A stretch of 64,000 bases of DNA from Autumnicola sp041679265 (GCF_041679265.1 NZ_JBGFSM010000001.1:248001-312000), one strand, 5' to 3'; shown: positions 44,187 to 52,584, counted from the first letter of the stretch. Notes: a model not told the origin generated them from the letters alone. Program-made: numbers and translations.

Positions 44187-44888
44187 ATGCTATACTTTTT
44201 TCAGCAGGACGGTGTTGCCAATGCAATGCAGGAGGCAGAACCCGCAGTAGAAGAAAAAACCCTTTCGCTTTTTGATTTGATGATGAGCGGAGGTATTGGA
44301 GGCCAGATCATTATCTTTATTCTCTTTATTCTGCTGTTTGTTGCAGTCTATATTTATTTTGAAAGGCTCTTCGCGATAAAATCTGCCAGCCAGGTAGATA
44401 AGAATTTTATGTTACAAATAAAGGATAGCGTGCTCAACGGGAATATAGAATCTGCCAAAATACGTTGTGCGCAAACCGATTCCCCTGTGGCAAGATTAAC
44501 CGAAAAAGGGATTTCCAGAATAGGAAGCCCGCTAGAAGATATTAATACCGCAATAGAAAATGCCGGCAGACTGGAAGTTTATAAACTGGAAAAAAATGTA
44601 AGTATTCTGGCTACCATTGCCGGTGCCGCTCCAATGATTGGATTTTTGGGTACCGTTATAGGAATGGTTATTGCATTTCATGAACTGGCCACCAGCAGCG
44701 GCCAGGCGCAAATGGGTGCACTGGCAGAAGGTATTTACACGGCAATGACCACCACGGTAGCCGGTTTGGTTGTAGGGATTATTGCGTATATTGGGTATAA
44801 CCACCTGGTGGTCAAAACAGATAAAGTGGTGCACCAGATGGAAGCCACCGCGGTGGACTTCCTGGACCTTTTAAACGAACCTGCTTAG
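44187..44888 (+). CDS. exbB: MotA/TolQ/ExbB proton channel protein
   Basis: The 233-residue protein has an N-terminal stretch with glutamates, one long helix (IIIFILFILLFVAVYIYFERLF near residues 47-68), and the two-helix channel core. The core is at APMIGFLGTVIGMVIAFHELA near 151-171 and GIYTAMTTTVAGLVVGIIAYIG near 185-206, with the small residues and Thr of the family. It forms a proton channel with ExbD that drives TonB. ExbD starts 1 bp after its stop and TonB 1 bp later, so this is one transcription unit. Confidence 0.95.
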   Translation: MLYFFQQDGVANAMQEAEPAVEEKTLSLFDLMMSGGIGGQIIIFILFILLFVAVYIYFERLFAIKSASQVDKNFMLQIKDSVLNGNIESAKIRCAQTDSPVARLTEKGISRIGSPLEDINTAIENAGRLEVYKLEKNVSILATIAGAAPMIGFLGTVIGMVIAFHELATSSGQAQMGALAEGIYTAMTTTVAGLVVGIIAYIGYNHLVVKTDKVVHQMEATAVDFLDLLNEPA

Positions 44889-44889
44889 T

Positions 44890-45282
44890 ATGAATTTAAG
44901 AGGAAGAAATAAAATAAGCCCGGAATTCAGTATGAGTTCCATGACAGACATTGTGTTTCTGTTGTTGATCTTTTTCATGCTTACCTCCCCTGCCATTACT
45001 CCTGAAGCGCTGGATTTAATCCTTCCGAAGGCAAAGGGAAAAACCACCAATAAGCAAACGCTGGCGGTGAGCATCACTAAAGACCTTCAGTTTTATATAA
45101 ATGAAGAAAGGATAAGCCAGAGCGCACTGGAAAGCACGTTGAAAAGCAGGCTGGCGGGAGAAGAAAATCCCACTATTATTTTACGTGCAGAAGAAGGAGT
45201 GCCTATTGAAAAGGCAGTAAATGTAATGGATATCGCAAACAGGAACAGTTACAAAATAGTACTGGCAGTAAAACCGGAGTAA
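44890..45282 (+). CDS. exbD: ExbD/TolR biopolymer transport protein
   Basis: The 130-residue protein has one N-terminal helix with the critical Asp (SSMTDIVFLLLIFFMLTSP near residues 16-34) and a periplasmic domain with KTTNKQTLAVSITKD and VMDIANRNSYKIVLAV. ExbD anchors to ExbB and couples proton flow to TonB. It lies 1 bp after exbB and 1 bp before tonB. Length and topology match ExbD; TolR is excluded by the tonB neighbour. Confidence 0.94.
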   Translation: MNLRGRNKISPEFSMSSMTDIVFLLLIFFMLTSPAITPEALDLILPKAKGKTTNKQTLAVSITKDLQFYINEERISQSALESTLKSRLAGEENPTIILRAEEGVPIEKAVNVMDIANRNSYKIVLAVKPE

Positions 45283-45283
45283 G

Positions 45284-46108
45284 ATGGCAATGCTTAATAC
45301 AAAACACGAAAAAAAGTCTTTTACCATCACCATGGTATTACACGTGTTATTGATTTTGCTATTGTTATTTTTTGGCTTTACCTATCTGGACCCGCCACCT
45401 GAAAATGGTATTGCGGTAAATTTTGGAACTTCTGAAGTTGGTTCAGGGAACGAACAACCTACCGAGCCGGTAAAGTCAGCTCCTAAAATCAGCAGTCCCA
45501 AGGTTACCCCGCCCCAGCCCGAGATAAAGGAAGAGGTGGTCACTCAGGAAGTGGAAGATGCCCCTGTTATTAAAGAGAAAAAGAAAGAAATCACCAAACC
45601 TGTGGAGACCAAGGAGCCTCCAAAACCTAAGGAAGAAGTTCCCGCCAAAAAACCGGAGCCAAAACCAGATAAATCCACCACAGATGCGATGAGCAGTATC
45701 TTAAATGGTCCTGAGCGTGATGGCACCCAAACCGGCGGTGAGGGAAATGATAATGCTGCCGGAGACAAAGGTGATCCTACAGGAGATCCTAATGCCACTA
45801 AATACTATGGCAATGGTGCGGGCCTTGATGGAGATGGAAATTACCGGTTAAGCGGTAGAAAAGCGCTTAATAAAGAGAAATTTGTCCAAGATTGTAATGA
45901 ATCAGGAATTGTGGTGGTGAGGATTGAAGTAAACCAGGCAGGACAGGTGATTAGTGCCAGGCCGGGAATGAAAGGAACTACCAATAACGCTTCCTGCTTA
46001 ACAGATCCTGCAAAACGTGCCGCCCTGGCTACCCGTTTTAATAGTGATGCCGATGCGCCTTCAGTACAGGTGGGAACAATTATTTATAATTTCAAACTTT
46101 CAGAATAA
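45284..46108 (+). CDS. TonB-like energy transducer
   Basis: The 274-residue protein has a short basic N terminus, one membrane helix (about residues 12-32) and a long Pro/Lys/Glu-rich periplasmic spacer (approximately residues 50-130). A C-terminal domain follows with GIVVVRIEVNQAGQVISARPG near residues 208-228 and GTIIYNFKLSE at the end. The spacer and C domain resemble TonB/TolA-type transducers that contact outer-membrane receptors. There is a Gly/Asp-rich stretch near 150-190 that is less usual. The stop is followed directly by the folC start. Confidence 0.88.
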   Translation: MAMLNTKHEKKSFTITMVLHVLLILLLLFFGFTYLDPPPENGIAVNFGTSEVGSGNEQPTEPVKSAPKISSPKVTPPQPEIKEEVVTQEVEDAPVIKEKKKEITKPVETKEPPKPKEEVPAKKPEPKPDKSTTDAMSSILNGPERDGTQTGGEGNDNAAGDKGDPTGDPNATKYYGNGAGLDGDGNYRLSGRKALNKEKFVQDCNESGIVVVRIEVNQAGQVISARPGMKGTTNNASCLTDPAKRAALATRFNSDADAPSVQVGTIIYNFKLSE

Positions 46109-47329
46109 GTGAAGACGTACCAGGAAACTGTTGATTGGATGTTTCAGCAGTTGCCCATGTTTCAGCGGGTGGGCGCGCAGGCATTCAAAAAAGACCTTAC
46201 CAGAACAATTGCACTTGCAGAGCATCTTAAGCACCCTGAAGAGAAATTTAAAAGCGTTCATGTGGCGGGCACTAATGGAAAAGGCTCCTGCAGCCATATG
46301 CTAGCCTCAGTTTTGTGCGAAGCAGGGTACAAAGTAGGTCTTTATACCTCTCCCCATCTTAAGGACTTCAGGGAGCGTATAAAAATTAATGGTAAAGTAA
46401 TTAGCCAGAATGAGGTTGTGAATTTCATAAGGGAAAATAAGGATTTTCTGGAGGAGCATCAGCTTTCTTTTTTTGAAATGACGGTAGGCATGGCCTTTAA
46501 TTATTTTGCAGAAGCGGCGGTAGATATTGCCATTGTTGAGGTAGGTATGGGAGGCAGACTGGATTCTACCAATATCATTACTCCTGAAGTTGCCTTGATT
46601 ACCAATATTGGGTTAGATCACACGGCTTTTCTGGGAGAAACTCTTGCCGAGATCGCTTCAGAAAAAGCCGGAATCATCAAGAAAAACTCAACAGTGGTTA
46701 TTGGTGAAAAGCAAAAAGAAACCACACCTGTTTTCAGCAAAAGAGCTAAAGAAGAAAATGCTGAAATAAATTTTGCATCTACTCTTAGTTTTCCAAAGTA
46801 CCAAACAGATCTTAAAGGAGAATATCAGAAGAAAAACCTTAAAACCGTACTGGCGGCTGTGCAGGTGCTTCAGCAAAAGGAATGGAAAATATCTGAAGAG
46901 GCCATTATTAATGGCCTAAACAATGTAAAACTTCATACCGGATTGCAAGGCAGGTGGGATGTGCTTAGCGAAAAGCCTAAAGTGATTTGTGATACCGCTC
47001 ATAACGCCGAAGGGCTTAAGTTGGTTATGAAGCAGATTAAAAAAGAAAAATTCCAGCACCTGCACATGGTAATGGGGGTGGTAAACGATAAGGATCTTTC
47101 TAAAATACTTCCTTTATTCCCCCCTTCTGCAACCTATTATTTCTGTAAACCTAATGTTCCCAGGGGCCTTGATGCCGCAATGCTGCAAAAAGAAGCTGAA
47201 AATTATAACCTTACAGGAAAAATTTACCCTTCTGTAAAAGAAGGCCTTTTTGCGGCGGAACAAGATGCCCTGGATGAAGACCTGATATTTATAGGAGGAA
47301 GCAATTTTATTGTGTCTGAAGTAGTTTAA
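46109..47329 (+). CDS. folC: Folylpolyglutamate synthase/dihydrofolate synthase
   Basis: The 406-residue protein has the Mur-ligase-like ATP loop (VHVAGTNGKGSCSHML near residues 50-65), the folate-binding SPHLKDFRERI segment near 81-91 and EVGMGGRLDSTN near 145-156. It adds glutamate to folates. I use the GTG start at 46109 because the homologous N terminus begins KTYQETVDWMFQQLP. The gene begins one base after the tonB-like stop, so it is probably co-transcribed with the TonB operon although functionally unrelated. Confidence 0.94.
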   Translation: MKTYQETVDWMFQQLPMFQRVGAQAFKKDLTRTIALAEHLKHPEEKFKSVHVAGTNGKGSCSHMLASVLCEAGYKVGLYTSPHLKDFRERIKINGKVISQNEVVNFIRENKDFLEEHQLSFFEMTVGMAFNYFAEAAVDIAIVEVGMGGRLDSTNIITPEVALITNIGLDHTAFLGETLAEIASEKAGIIKKNSTVVIGEKQKETTPVFSKRAKEENAEINFASTLSFPKYQTDLKGEYQKKNLKTVLAAVQVLQQKEWKISEEAIINGLNNVKLHTGLQGRWDVLSEKPKVICDTAHNAEGLKLVMKQIKKEKFQHLHMVMGVVNDKDLSKILPLFPPSATYYFCKPNVPRGLDAAMLQKEAENYNLTGKIYPSVKEGLFAAEQDALDEDLIFIGGSNFIVSEVV

Positions 47330-47467
47330 AATCAGATTTTTATATTATTTTTAGGGAATTGAATTACGCGTTCTTTCCCCAGTTCTCCACTTTTCCGTTA
47401 TGCTGTAGCTCCTAACTACGTGAGTAACTTCTTAGCTGTGATTTATTAACTAAAAAATCAAACTAAG

Positions 47468-48277
47468 ATGGAAACACAAACAAAGAATTTATTGATGCTG
47501 CTGGCCATTTGCTTTGGCTTTACAGCTCACGGACAAGTAGTTTCGCAGGCTAACGAACCTGTTTACATCACCATGACCACTATGCATTGGAATAAAGATC
47601 CTGAAACCGATTTTACGGATTGGCTGGACACAGAAAAGGAATATTTTGATAAAGTCACCAGTAAGAATGATCTTATTATGAATTCGGGGTACTATACCCA
47701 TTATTTTACGCCTGATAACTCTGAGCTGCTATTTGTAAATGTCTATAAAAGCTGGGAAGATATTGAAAAAGCCCAGGAAATGGAGCAGAAATTATCTGAA
47801 GAGGCCTGGCCAGATAAAGAAAAAAGACAAGCTTTTTTTGAAAAACAAAGAAGTTACTATAGCCGGGAGCATAGTGATGAAATTTATACTTCCCTGCCAT
47901 ACTATAAAGACCTGGAGGCAAAATCTGATAAACCTTTGGTTTATTATATGTGCAAAAGGGATATGGCTTTGGATGGCAAAGGAAAACCTGAGCATTTTAA
48001 GGAATATTTTGATAAGGTAACCAGCAAAAATTCCAAAGTCAAAGCCTATTACACCCAACGGCATCTTTGGGGTTCTAACGGGCGAGAATTAGCTGAGGTC
48101 TTTGTTTTTGATAAGTTAAGTGACCTGGAAGATTTTTTTGATGAAAATGAAAAGCTCATGGCCACTGCCTGGGCAGATGAGACAGAACGCAAGGAATTTG
48201 GGCAAGAGTTAGCAAAACTTTTTACGGGGAAGCATTCAGACTATATCTATCAAAGCGTCCCTGAATTGCAGAAATAA
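47468..48277 (+). CDS. Secreted protein with internal duplication, unknown function
   Basis: The 269-residue protein has a signal peptide (to about residue 22, ending AHG-Q) and two similar halves. EYFDKVTSKN occurs at residues 58-67 and again at 179-188. Each is followed by a GYYTHYF/KAYYTQRHL segment, an acidic helix (SWEDIEKAQEMEQKL and LSDLEDFFDENEKLM), then EEAWPDKEKR/TAWADETERK and HSDEIYTS/HSDYIYQS. The DNA of the two EYFDKVTSKN copies is also similar. The layout suggests two ferredoxin-like (dimeric alpha-beta barrel type) domains. I do not recognise a named family. Confidence 0.8.
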   Translation: METQTKNLLMLLAICFGFTAHGQVVSQANEPVYITMTTMHWNKDPETDFTDWLDTEKEYFDKVTSKNDLIMNSGYYTHYFTPDNSELLFVNVYKSWEDIEKAQEMEQKLSEEAWPDKEKRQAFFEKQRSYYSREHSDEIYTSLPYYKDLEAKSDKPLVYYMCKRDMALDGKGKPEHFKEYFDKVTSKNSKVKAYYTQRHLWGSNGRELAEVFVFDKLSDLEDFFDENEKLMATAWADETERKEFGQELAKLFTGKHSDYIYQSVPELQK

Positions 48278-48382
48278 AGTCTTTACATTTTGGTTCTGAA
48301 CCTTTTAGAAAATGTTTTTTTAAAAGTTATAAAGCATGAAAACTTAAGGAATAAAATATTCTCATTTTTTTCTTGTTTTTCT

Positions 48383-48413
48383 TTTGTTCAATTGAAAAAC
48401 TAATCTATATTTG
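48383..48413 (+). promoter_or_regulatory. Perfect Bacteroidota promoter of tRNA-Val
   Basis: TTTG (48383-48386), exactly 19 bases, then TATATTTG (48406-48413). This is a full match to the -33/-7 consensus TTTG-N19-TANNTTTG. Transcription should start about 48420, roughly 40 bp before the tRNA. Confidence 0.88.
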
Positions 48414-48457
48414 CATCCGCAATAAGCAATCAGGTAGATTGTTAAAGACTAAAAAAA

Positions 48458-48532
48458 GGGCGCGTAGCTCAGTTGGTTCAGAGCACTTGGTTTACACCCA
48501 AGGGGTCAGGGGTTCGAATCCCTTCGCGCCCA
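48458..48532 (+). tRNA. tRNA-Val (anticodon TAC)
   Basis: The sequence folds into a full cloverleaf. The acceptor is GGGCGCG with CGCGCCC, the D arm is GCTC/GAGC, and the anticodon stem is CTTGG/CCAAG with loop TTTACAC (anticodon TAC at 48493-48495). The T arm is AGGGG/CCCTT with loop TTCGAAT. The discriminator base is A at 48532. CCA is not encoded, as is usual in this group. A strong promoter precedes it and a hairpin follows. Confidence 0.95.
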
Positions 48533-48540
48533 CATTATTA

Positions 48541-48562
48541 AAGCTTCCATTTCCGGAAGCTT
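48541..48562 (+). terminator. Terminator of tRNA-Val
   Basis: AAGCTTCC (48541-48548) and GGAAGCTT (48555-48562) form a perfect 8-bp stem with a six-base loop, followed by TTTTATTT. It lies 8 bp after the tRNA. Confidence 0.85.
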
Positions 48563-48839
48563 TTTTATTTCATCATGAAATGTGAGCCTTCCGGATCATA
48601 AACTATTCCTTCCAGCATCAAATTTACATTCTATCCAAAATTATTTCTATAAAGAAAATACAAATGCGCCTCTGCAGAATCATTTAATGCAAAAATAAAA
48701 GCATTCAGGGCTGAGTTTAGAGGAGTGAAAAATATCGAATTCTTCTTGTTCAGATTAACTAGAATTTTTGCCTAGTCCACAACATTTAGGAATGATCCAT
48801 CAAGAGTTCTCAATTGATCTACCTGAAATTATCCATAAA

Positions 48840-48866
48840 AAAAGCCTCTCATTTCTGAAAGGCTTT
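48840..48866 (-). terminator. Minus-strand terminator left of the tRNA fragment
   Basis: On the minus strand AAAGCCT (48866-48860), a 12-base loop and AGGCTTT (48847-48841) form a short stem followed by a T run (48843-48836). It sits 11 bases after the 3' end of the tRNA-Asp-like fragment, exactly where a tRNA terminator would be. Confidence 0.65.
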
Positions 48867-48876
48867 TGCAACTTTG

Positions 48877-48898
48877 CGGTCTGGACGAGACTCGAACC
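48877..48898 (-). other. Detached 3' end of tRNA-Asp, candidate attachment-site scar
   Basis: Read on the minus strand, the bases give TTCGAGT (T loop), CTCGT (3' T stem), CCAGACC (3' acceptor strand) and G (discriminator). From memory, the acceptor strand and G73 match flavobacterial tRNA-Asp, and the T loop is canonical. The 5' part of the tRNA is missing: the bases upstream (ATTGG) cannot pair with CTCGT. A terminator follows. This is the structure left when an element integrates into a tRNA 3' end and carries a replacement copy of it. No integrase is seen in the window. Confidence 0.6.
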
Positions 48899-49016
48899 AA
48901 TCCCGAAACCCCTATATTTAATGGGCTTTCCAAAGGTGTTATTTTTAAGCGCACCGAATTCTGCACCTTTAACAAACATTAACACACTACAATTAATTTT
49001 CAAACTGAAGATAATC

Positions 49017-50105
49017 TCAAAGATTTAAATAATAACGGGTACCTTTTCTCTCCCCAGTTTTTCTCAAAGCTCCTAGATCAACCATTTTTTTTAAATCCCT
49101 AGTAGCGGTTGATGCTGTTGTTCCTGTTATCTTAATATAATTATCCGCACTTAAGCCTCCTTTAAATCCTTCTATACCTTCTTTAAAAACTCGATTCACC
49201 ACTTTCTTCTGGCGCTCATTTAACTTTTCATCGAATTCCCGATAATATGAGGCTTTATTTATTAGGAAATCAATCATCTTCTGGGTATAATCCTGAGCCT
49301 GAATTATGGTTTCACAAAAATACTCTAACCATCCAGTAATATCAATTTCCTTACTATTCAGATGCAAAGATCTATAGTAAACTTTCTTATTATTCTCTAT
49401 AATATGAGAAAGAGCAATTAAAGTAGGCCGTTCCAGGTATTGCGATAAAACTTTCTCCGATAATGCACGCCCAATTCTACCGTTTCCATCTTCAAAAGGA
49501 TGAATACTTTCAAAGTACAAATGAGCAATACCAGACTTAACCACAGGACCGAGGTTTTCACTGCCTGTATTAAACCATGAAATGTAGCTACTCATTTCTT
49601 TTTTCACTTTACTGGATGGAGGAGCTTCAAAATAGATGACTGGCCGTCCCATTGACCCAGAAACTATTTGCATTGGATCTGGATGCGTTCTATAACTACC
49701 AATCTCCTGAAGATCCCGACGCCCATTCATCAACATTTTGTGCCATAAAAATAACTGCTCATGAGTTAAAGGAAATGAATAATTCTTGTATAGATCAATC
49801 ATCATTTCTGAAATTCCATGTTCTGCAGGAGACACTTTTCCCTTGTCGGTTTGAAGGCCAAAATGTTTACGAATTGAAGATTGTAATGAATCCCTATCCA
49901 GGAATTCACCTTCAATTTTAGATGTTTGAAATGCTTCATCACTTAGTAGCATTACCTTTAACTCATCCTGACTCTCATTACTGATGTGCTTCATGCTACC
50001 ATACAAGATGCCGGCTTTTTGCAAAAATGCTTTTTCATAACGAAGCAAAACTTCTGAGGTGAATTCAAAATCAGGCCATTTTTTGAGTTGCCAATTCCAG
50101 GTCAT
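49017..50105 (-). CDS. Fic-family adenylyltransferase with C-terminal winged helix
   Basis: The 362-residue protein has an N-terminal domain of the DUF4172 type, a Fic core with HPFEDGNGRIGR starting near residue 202 (catalytic His plus anion-hole), and a C-terminal winged-helix region (about residues 295-362: LNERQKKVVNRVF then DNYIKITGTTASTATRDLKKM). An inhibitory-helix motif T-x-x-x-E-G occurs at residues 61-66 (TSKIEG), so it is a class II, self-inhibited Fic. It probably AMPylates a target protein. TATAGCTC repeats upstream of its start suggest that the winged helix regulates its own gene. It is divergent from the rest of the element. Confidence 0.92.
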   Translation of the reverse strand: MTWNWQLKKWPDFEFTSEVLLRYEKAFLQKAGILYGSMKHISNESQDELKVMLLSDEAFQTSKIEGEFLDRDSLQSSIRKHFGLQTDKGKVSPAEHGISEMMIDLYKNYSFPLTHEQLFLWHKMLMNGRRDLQEIGSYRTHPDPMQIVSGSMGRPVIYFEAPPSSKVKKEMSSYISWFNTGSENLGPVVKSGIAHLYFESIHPFEDGNGRIGRALSEKVLSQYLERPTLIALSHIIENNKKVYYRSLHLNSKEIDITGWLEYFCETIIQAQDYTQKMIDFLINKASYYREFDEKLNERQKKVVNRVFKEGIEGFKGGLSADNYIKITGTTASTATRDLKKMVDLGALRKTGERKGTRYYLNL

Positions 50106-50123
50106 GAGCTATTAATTGAAATT

Positions 50124-50175
50124 TATAGCTCAATATAAGGCTATAAGGTGAGCTATAAAAATATTTATATAGCTC
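50124..50175 (-). promoter_or_regulatory. TATAGCTC operator-like repeats upstream of fic
   Basis: The 8-bp word GAGCTATA/TATAGCTC occurs as a perfect inverted repeat at 50150-50157 and 50168-50175 with a 10-base AT spacer. There is a third copy (TATAGCTC) at 50124-50131. A related GAGCTATT overlaps the fic start at 50106-50113. The Fic protein has a winged helix, so autoregulation is a sensible reading. Confidence 0.6.
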
Positions 50176-50292
50176 ATAGCTTTTAAAATTATTCAACATA
50201 TTCCTCGTGGATATAGATTTCTCTATAGGCAACCCGTACATTTCGTATCTCTTAAACTTATCTTCCAAACATTTCTTTTTAAACGCGACTAT

Positions 50293-50595
50293 CTATGCAA
50301 ATCTTTTAATTTCCATAATTTTACTTTCGAAATTTTCTCTGAAATTAGACTTGCTCTTTAGTCGTGTTTTATAAGAATATACAGTGGATATAGAAATATC
50401 AAGAAATTCCGCTACTTGTTTGTTATCCTGAATTCCCAACCTGTAAAGGGCAAATATTCCTAGTACCGAATTTAAAAGCTCTCCTTTTATTAAACACCTT
50501 TTTTCATTTTCTGGAAGAAAACCATTGAATCGCTCAACAAAACAAGAAAATAATTGTAAAAACATTTCGTCATATTGATAGAATAATACCGATTC
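50293..50595 (-). pseudogene. Truncated DUF6377-type HTH regulator
   Basis: The frame (about 100 codons after a stop at 50596-50598) encodes only the C-terminal end of a Bacteroidota regulator. It reads YDEMFLQLFSCFVERFN, then LLNSVLGIFALYRLGI, then VAEFLDISISTVYSYKTRLK (helix-turn-helix) and an acidic tail. In full-length proteins of this type, a long sensor and transmembrane part precedes this. No such part is present, and the in-frame stop lies just before. It is probably a decayed remnant, although a short HTH protein starting at the ATG at 50565 cannot be ruled out. Confidence 0.7.
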
Positions 50596-50713
50596 TTAGG
50601 GAACATTGTCCTTCTATAAATGAGCGAAGTAACTTTTTATAAAAGCAGAATTTCTAATAAAACCTATTCTTTCTTTTCGCTACCTTTAACTATCTAACGT
50701 TAAAAAAGATAGC

Positions 50714-51439
50714 ATGTTTTTTGAGCGGGTGGCGATTTTCACACTTCAGCTAAGGGCAAAATTAGCAGCCTTTTTTAAATTCATGCTCCGGGAAATCGAT
50801 TCGCAGTTTGTTCACCTGATTATAACCTGCATTCTTTCCTTTGCTACATTGGTTCTCTTATATGTATGGATACTATATTTCCCGCTATGGATACAGTTGG
50901 GTTATAGTGTGAGCTATATTATGATCGTAATAATTTGTGCGACCATATATTACTTCCACATTACCAATAAGAAAGTGAGAATTAATCCCGAGGGTATGGA
51001 AGTGGTTACTTCCGAAAATCACGAAAGCAGGAAATTCCAACAACTCAACCTGAAGGCCATTCCCTTAACTCCCCTTCAAAAGAAGCATATTTTTGATGCT
51101 TTTTCTACAAATTACTTCAGCGGAAATTTCAAAAGTTTCCAATGTTTGATCCTGCTAAAGCCGCTTTCAGCAAATAATCGGCTGGAATGGAAAGATGCTT
51201 CTCCTAAAAGACCAAAACAGGTCAACCGTCAAACCTTACTGGAATTCCTAAGCCAGCTGATGATCGGTTTTGAAAACCTGGAGAACCAGCAGATGATGGA
51301 ATTTGTCAACTACTACTTCGTTCTTCAAAACTCAGAGGGTGTCAGCCAGCATTTATCTTCCAAGAACATTTCAGACTGGCGCACGAACAAAGCTCCATAC
51401 CTAAAAGAGATCTCCAGGATTTTTCAGCAGCATCTATAA
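50714..51439 (+). CDS. Hypothetical membrane protein of the mobilizable element
   Basis: The 241-residue protein has an N-terminal amphipathic part, two membrane segments (about residues 35-58 and 62-82) and a hydrophilic C-terminal domain with PLTPLQKKHIFDAF and LLEFLSQLMIGFENLENQQM. The ending KAPYLKEISRIFQQHL is acidic and basic by turns. It is the first plus-strand gene of the element, before an excisionase-like HTH gene. I do not recognise a function. A short CTATCT/AGATAG hairpin abuts its start. Confidence 0.72.
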   Translation: MFFERVAIFTLQLRAKLAAFFKFMLREIDSQFVHLIITCILSFATLVLLYVWILYFPLWIQLGYSVSYIMIVIICATIYYFHITNKKVRINPEGMEVVTSENHESRKFQQLNLKAIPLTPLQKKHIFDAFSTNYFSGNFKSFQCLILLKPLSANNRLEWKDASPKRPKQVNRQTLLEFLSQLMIGFENLENQQMMEFVNYYFVLQNSEGVSQHLSSKNISDWRTNKAPYLKEISRIFQQHL

Positions 51440-51470
51440 GGTAATTACCACTGGATTACCTGTTACCATA

Positions 51471-51785
51471 TTGACGGACAGGGATTTTAGTCGGTCATTT
51501 GTTTCTGTAACCGAAAGACAACATGACTTGTTGGCTTTCATAAAAACAGAACTCATGGAAGATTTACATTTGGAAGATCGCTTGCTGCGAATCGAAAAAC
51601 TGCTCACCGCAAACAAAGAAGTGCTCACCTTGGAGGAAGCCTGCCTCTACACGGGGATCTCGATGGGCTACATGTACAAACTTACTGCGGCAGAGAAAAT
51701 ACCCCATTCCAAACCCAGTGGGAAGATGATCTATTTTGAGCGGACAAAACTCAATGCCTGGCTCCTTAGAAATTCCAAACCTTAG
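51471..51785 (+). CDS. Excisionase-like helix-turn-helix protein
   Basis: The 104-residue frame ends with a winged-helix pattern of the excisionase/MerR-like type: LTLEEACLYTGISMGYMYKLTAAE, then KIPHSKPSGKMIYFERTKLNAWLL. The frame opens with a TTG; an ATG at 51555 (76-residue product) is the alternative start. Such small proteins in Bacteroidota elements steer excision or transfer genes. The stop is followed 4 bp later by the replication-like gene. Confidence 0.75.
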   Translation: MTDRDFSRSFVSVTERQHDLLAFIKTELMEDLHLEDRLLRIEKLLTANKEVLTLEEACLYTGISMGYMYKLTAAEKIPHSKPSGKMIYFERTKLNAWLLRNSKP

Positions 51786-51789
51786 TGTT

Positions 51790-52584
51790 ATGAATGGCTA
51801 TGAATTCTCCAGGTTATGGTTTGATTACAGCTTTCTTAATCCCGGGAAAGTAAAGCCGGTACATAGCGCTATTTACTTCTTTGCCATAGAACGCTGCAAC
51901 AGGTTAGGATGGAAAGAAGAATTTAGCTTTCCCACCGATCTGGCCATGGAAGCACTGGGCATCAAAAATTACAGGACCTATATCCGGGCATTACAGGACC
52001 TGGTGGATTGGGGATTCATCGCGTGGATCCAGAAAAGCAGTAACCAGTATACTGCCAATGTCATTGCTTTGATAAAAAATACTGAAGCACCACCCAAAGC
52101 ACTTGATAAAGCAATGTCCCAGCATAGTACAAAGCAAATCCAGAGCATTGCGAGTATAAATAAACAATTAAACCATAAACCAATAAACCATAAAACCTTT
52201 TTTAAAAGGCCATTATTGAAAATCGTCAAATCTGAAATTCCTGAAAATGAAATGGGCTGTTATCAATGGGCGGTAAAATTCCAGGAGCTGTTTCTGAAAA
52301 ATCTAAAAAACAAAGGCGCGCCTTTGAAAAGAACAGAAATGCTCAGCTTTGAAGATGGGGTAACACCGCTCAGGCTGATGATGGAGAAAGACGGGGTGAC
52401 GGAAAACCAATTACAGCTTGCCTACGATTTGCTGGATGGGAATGATGAATTCTGGAAAGGAATCATCCTGGATACCAAAAAGCTTCGGCAGAAAATAGGA
52501 CAACTGATCGCACAGGGGAAAAAGCCTGTAAAAACAGAAAACATGGATCTCAGGCTCCGGCAAAAAATAAAAAGCTATGATTAG
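51790..52584 (+). CDS. Replication-initiation-like (DnaD/HTH type) protein of the element
   Basis: The frame extends upstream, but the protein homology begins MNGYEFSRLWFDYSF, so I use the ATG at 51790 (264 residues), just after the excisionase stop. The N-terminal half is a winged-helix domain: YFFAIERCNRLGWKEEFSFP, ALGIKNYRTYIRALQDLVDWGFI near residues 58-80. A linker and a C-terminal helical region follow. Proteins like this precede a DnaC-like loader in many Bacteroidota elements. The next gene, an AAA ATPase, overlaps by 8 bp. Confidence 0.75.
   Translation: MNGYEFSRLWFDYSFLNPGKVKPVHSAIYFFAIERCNRLGWKEEFSFPTDLAMEALGIKNYRTYIRALQDLVDWGFIAWIQKSSNQYTANVIALIKNTEAPPKALDKAMSQHSTKQIQSIASINKQLNHKPINHKTFFKRPLLKIVKSEIPENEMGCYQWAVKFQELFLKNLKNKGAPLKRTEMLSFEDGVTPLRLMMEKDGVTENQLQLAYDLLDGNDEFWKGIILDTKKLRQKIGQLIAQGKKPVKTENMDLRLRQKIKSYD

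Larger units (their letters stand above)
48563..49016. other. Intergenic region holding the element's left boundary
   Basis: About 450 bp between the tRNA-Val terminator and the fic gene has no credible ORF. The first 270 bp is plain AT-rich sequence. A minus-strand terminator hairpin and a tRNA 3' fragment at 48838-48898 are described separately. Beyond 48900 nothing further is recognised. Confidence 0.6.

Noticed and set aside
48877..48898. A complete tRNA gene on the minus strand
   Set aside because: Only the 3' T arm and acceptor strand can be found; the bases upstream do not form anticodon, D arm or 5' acceptor.
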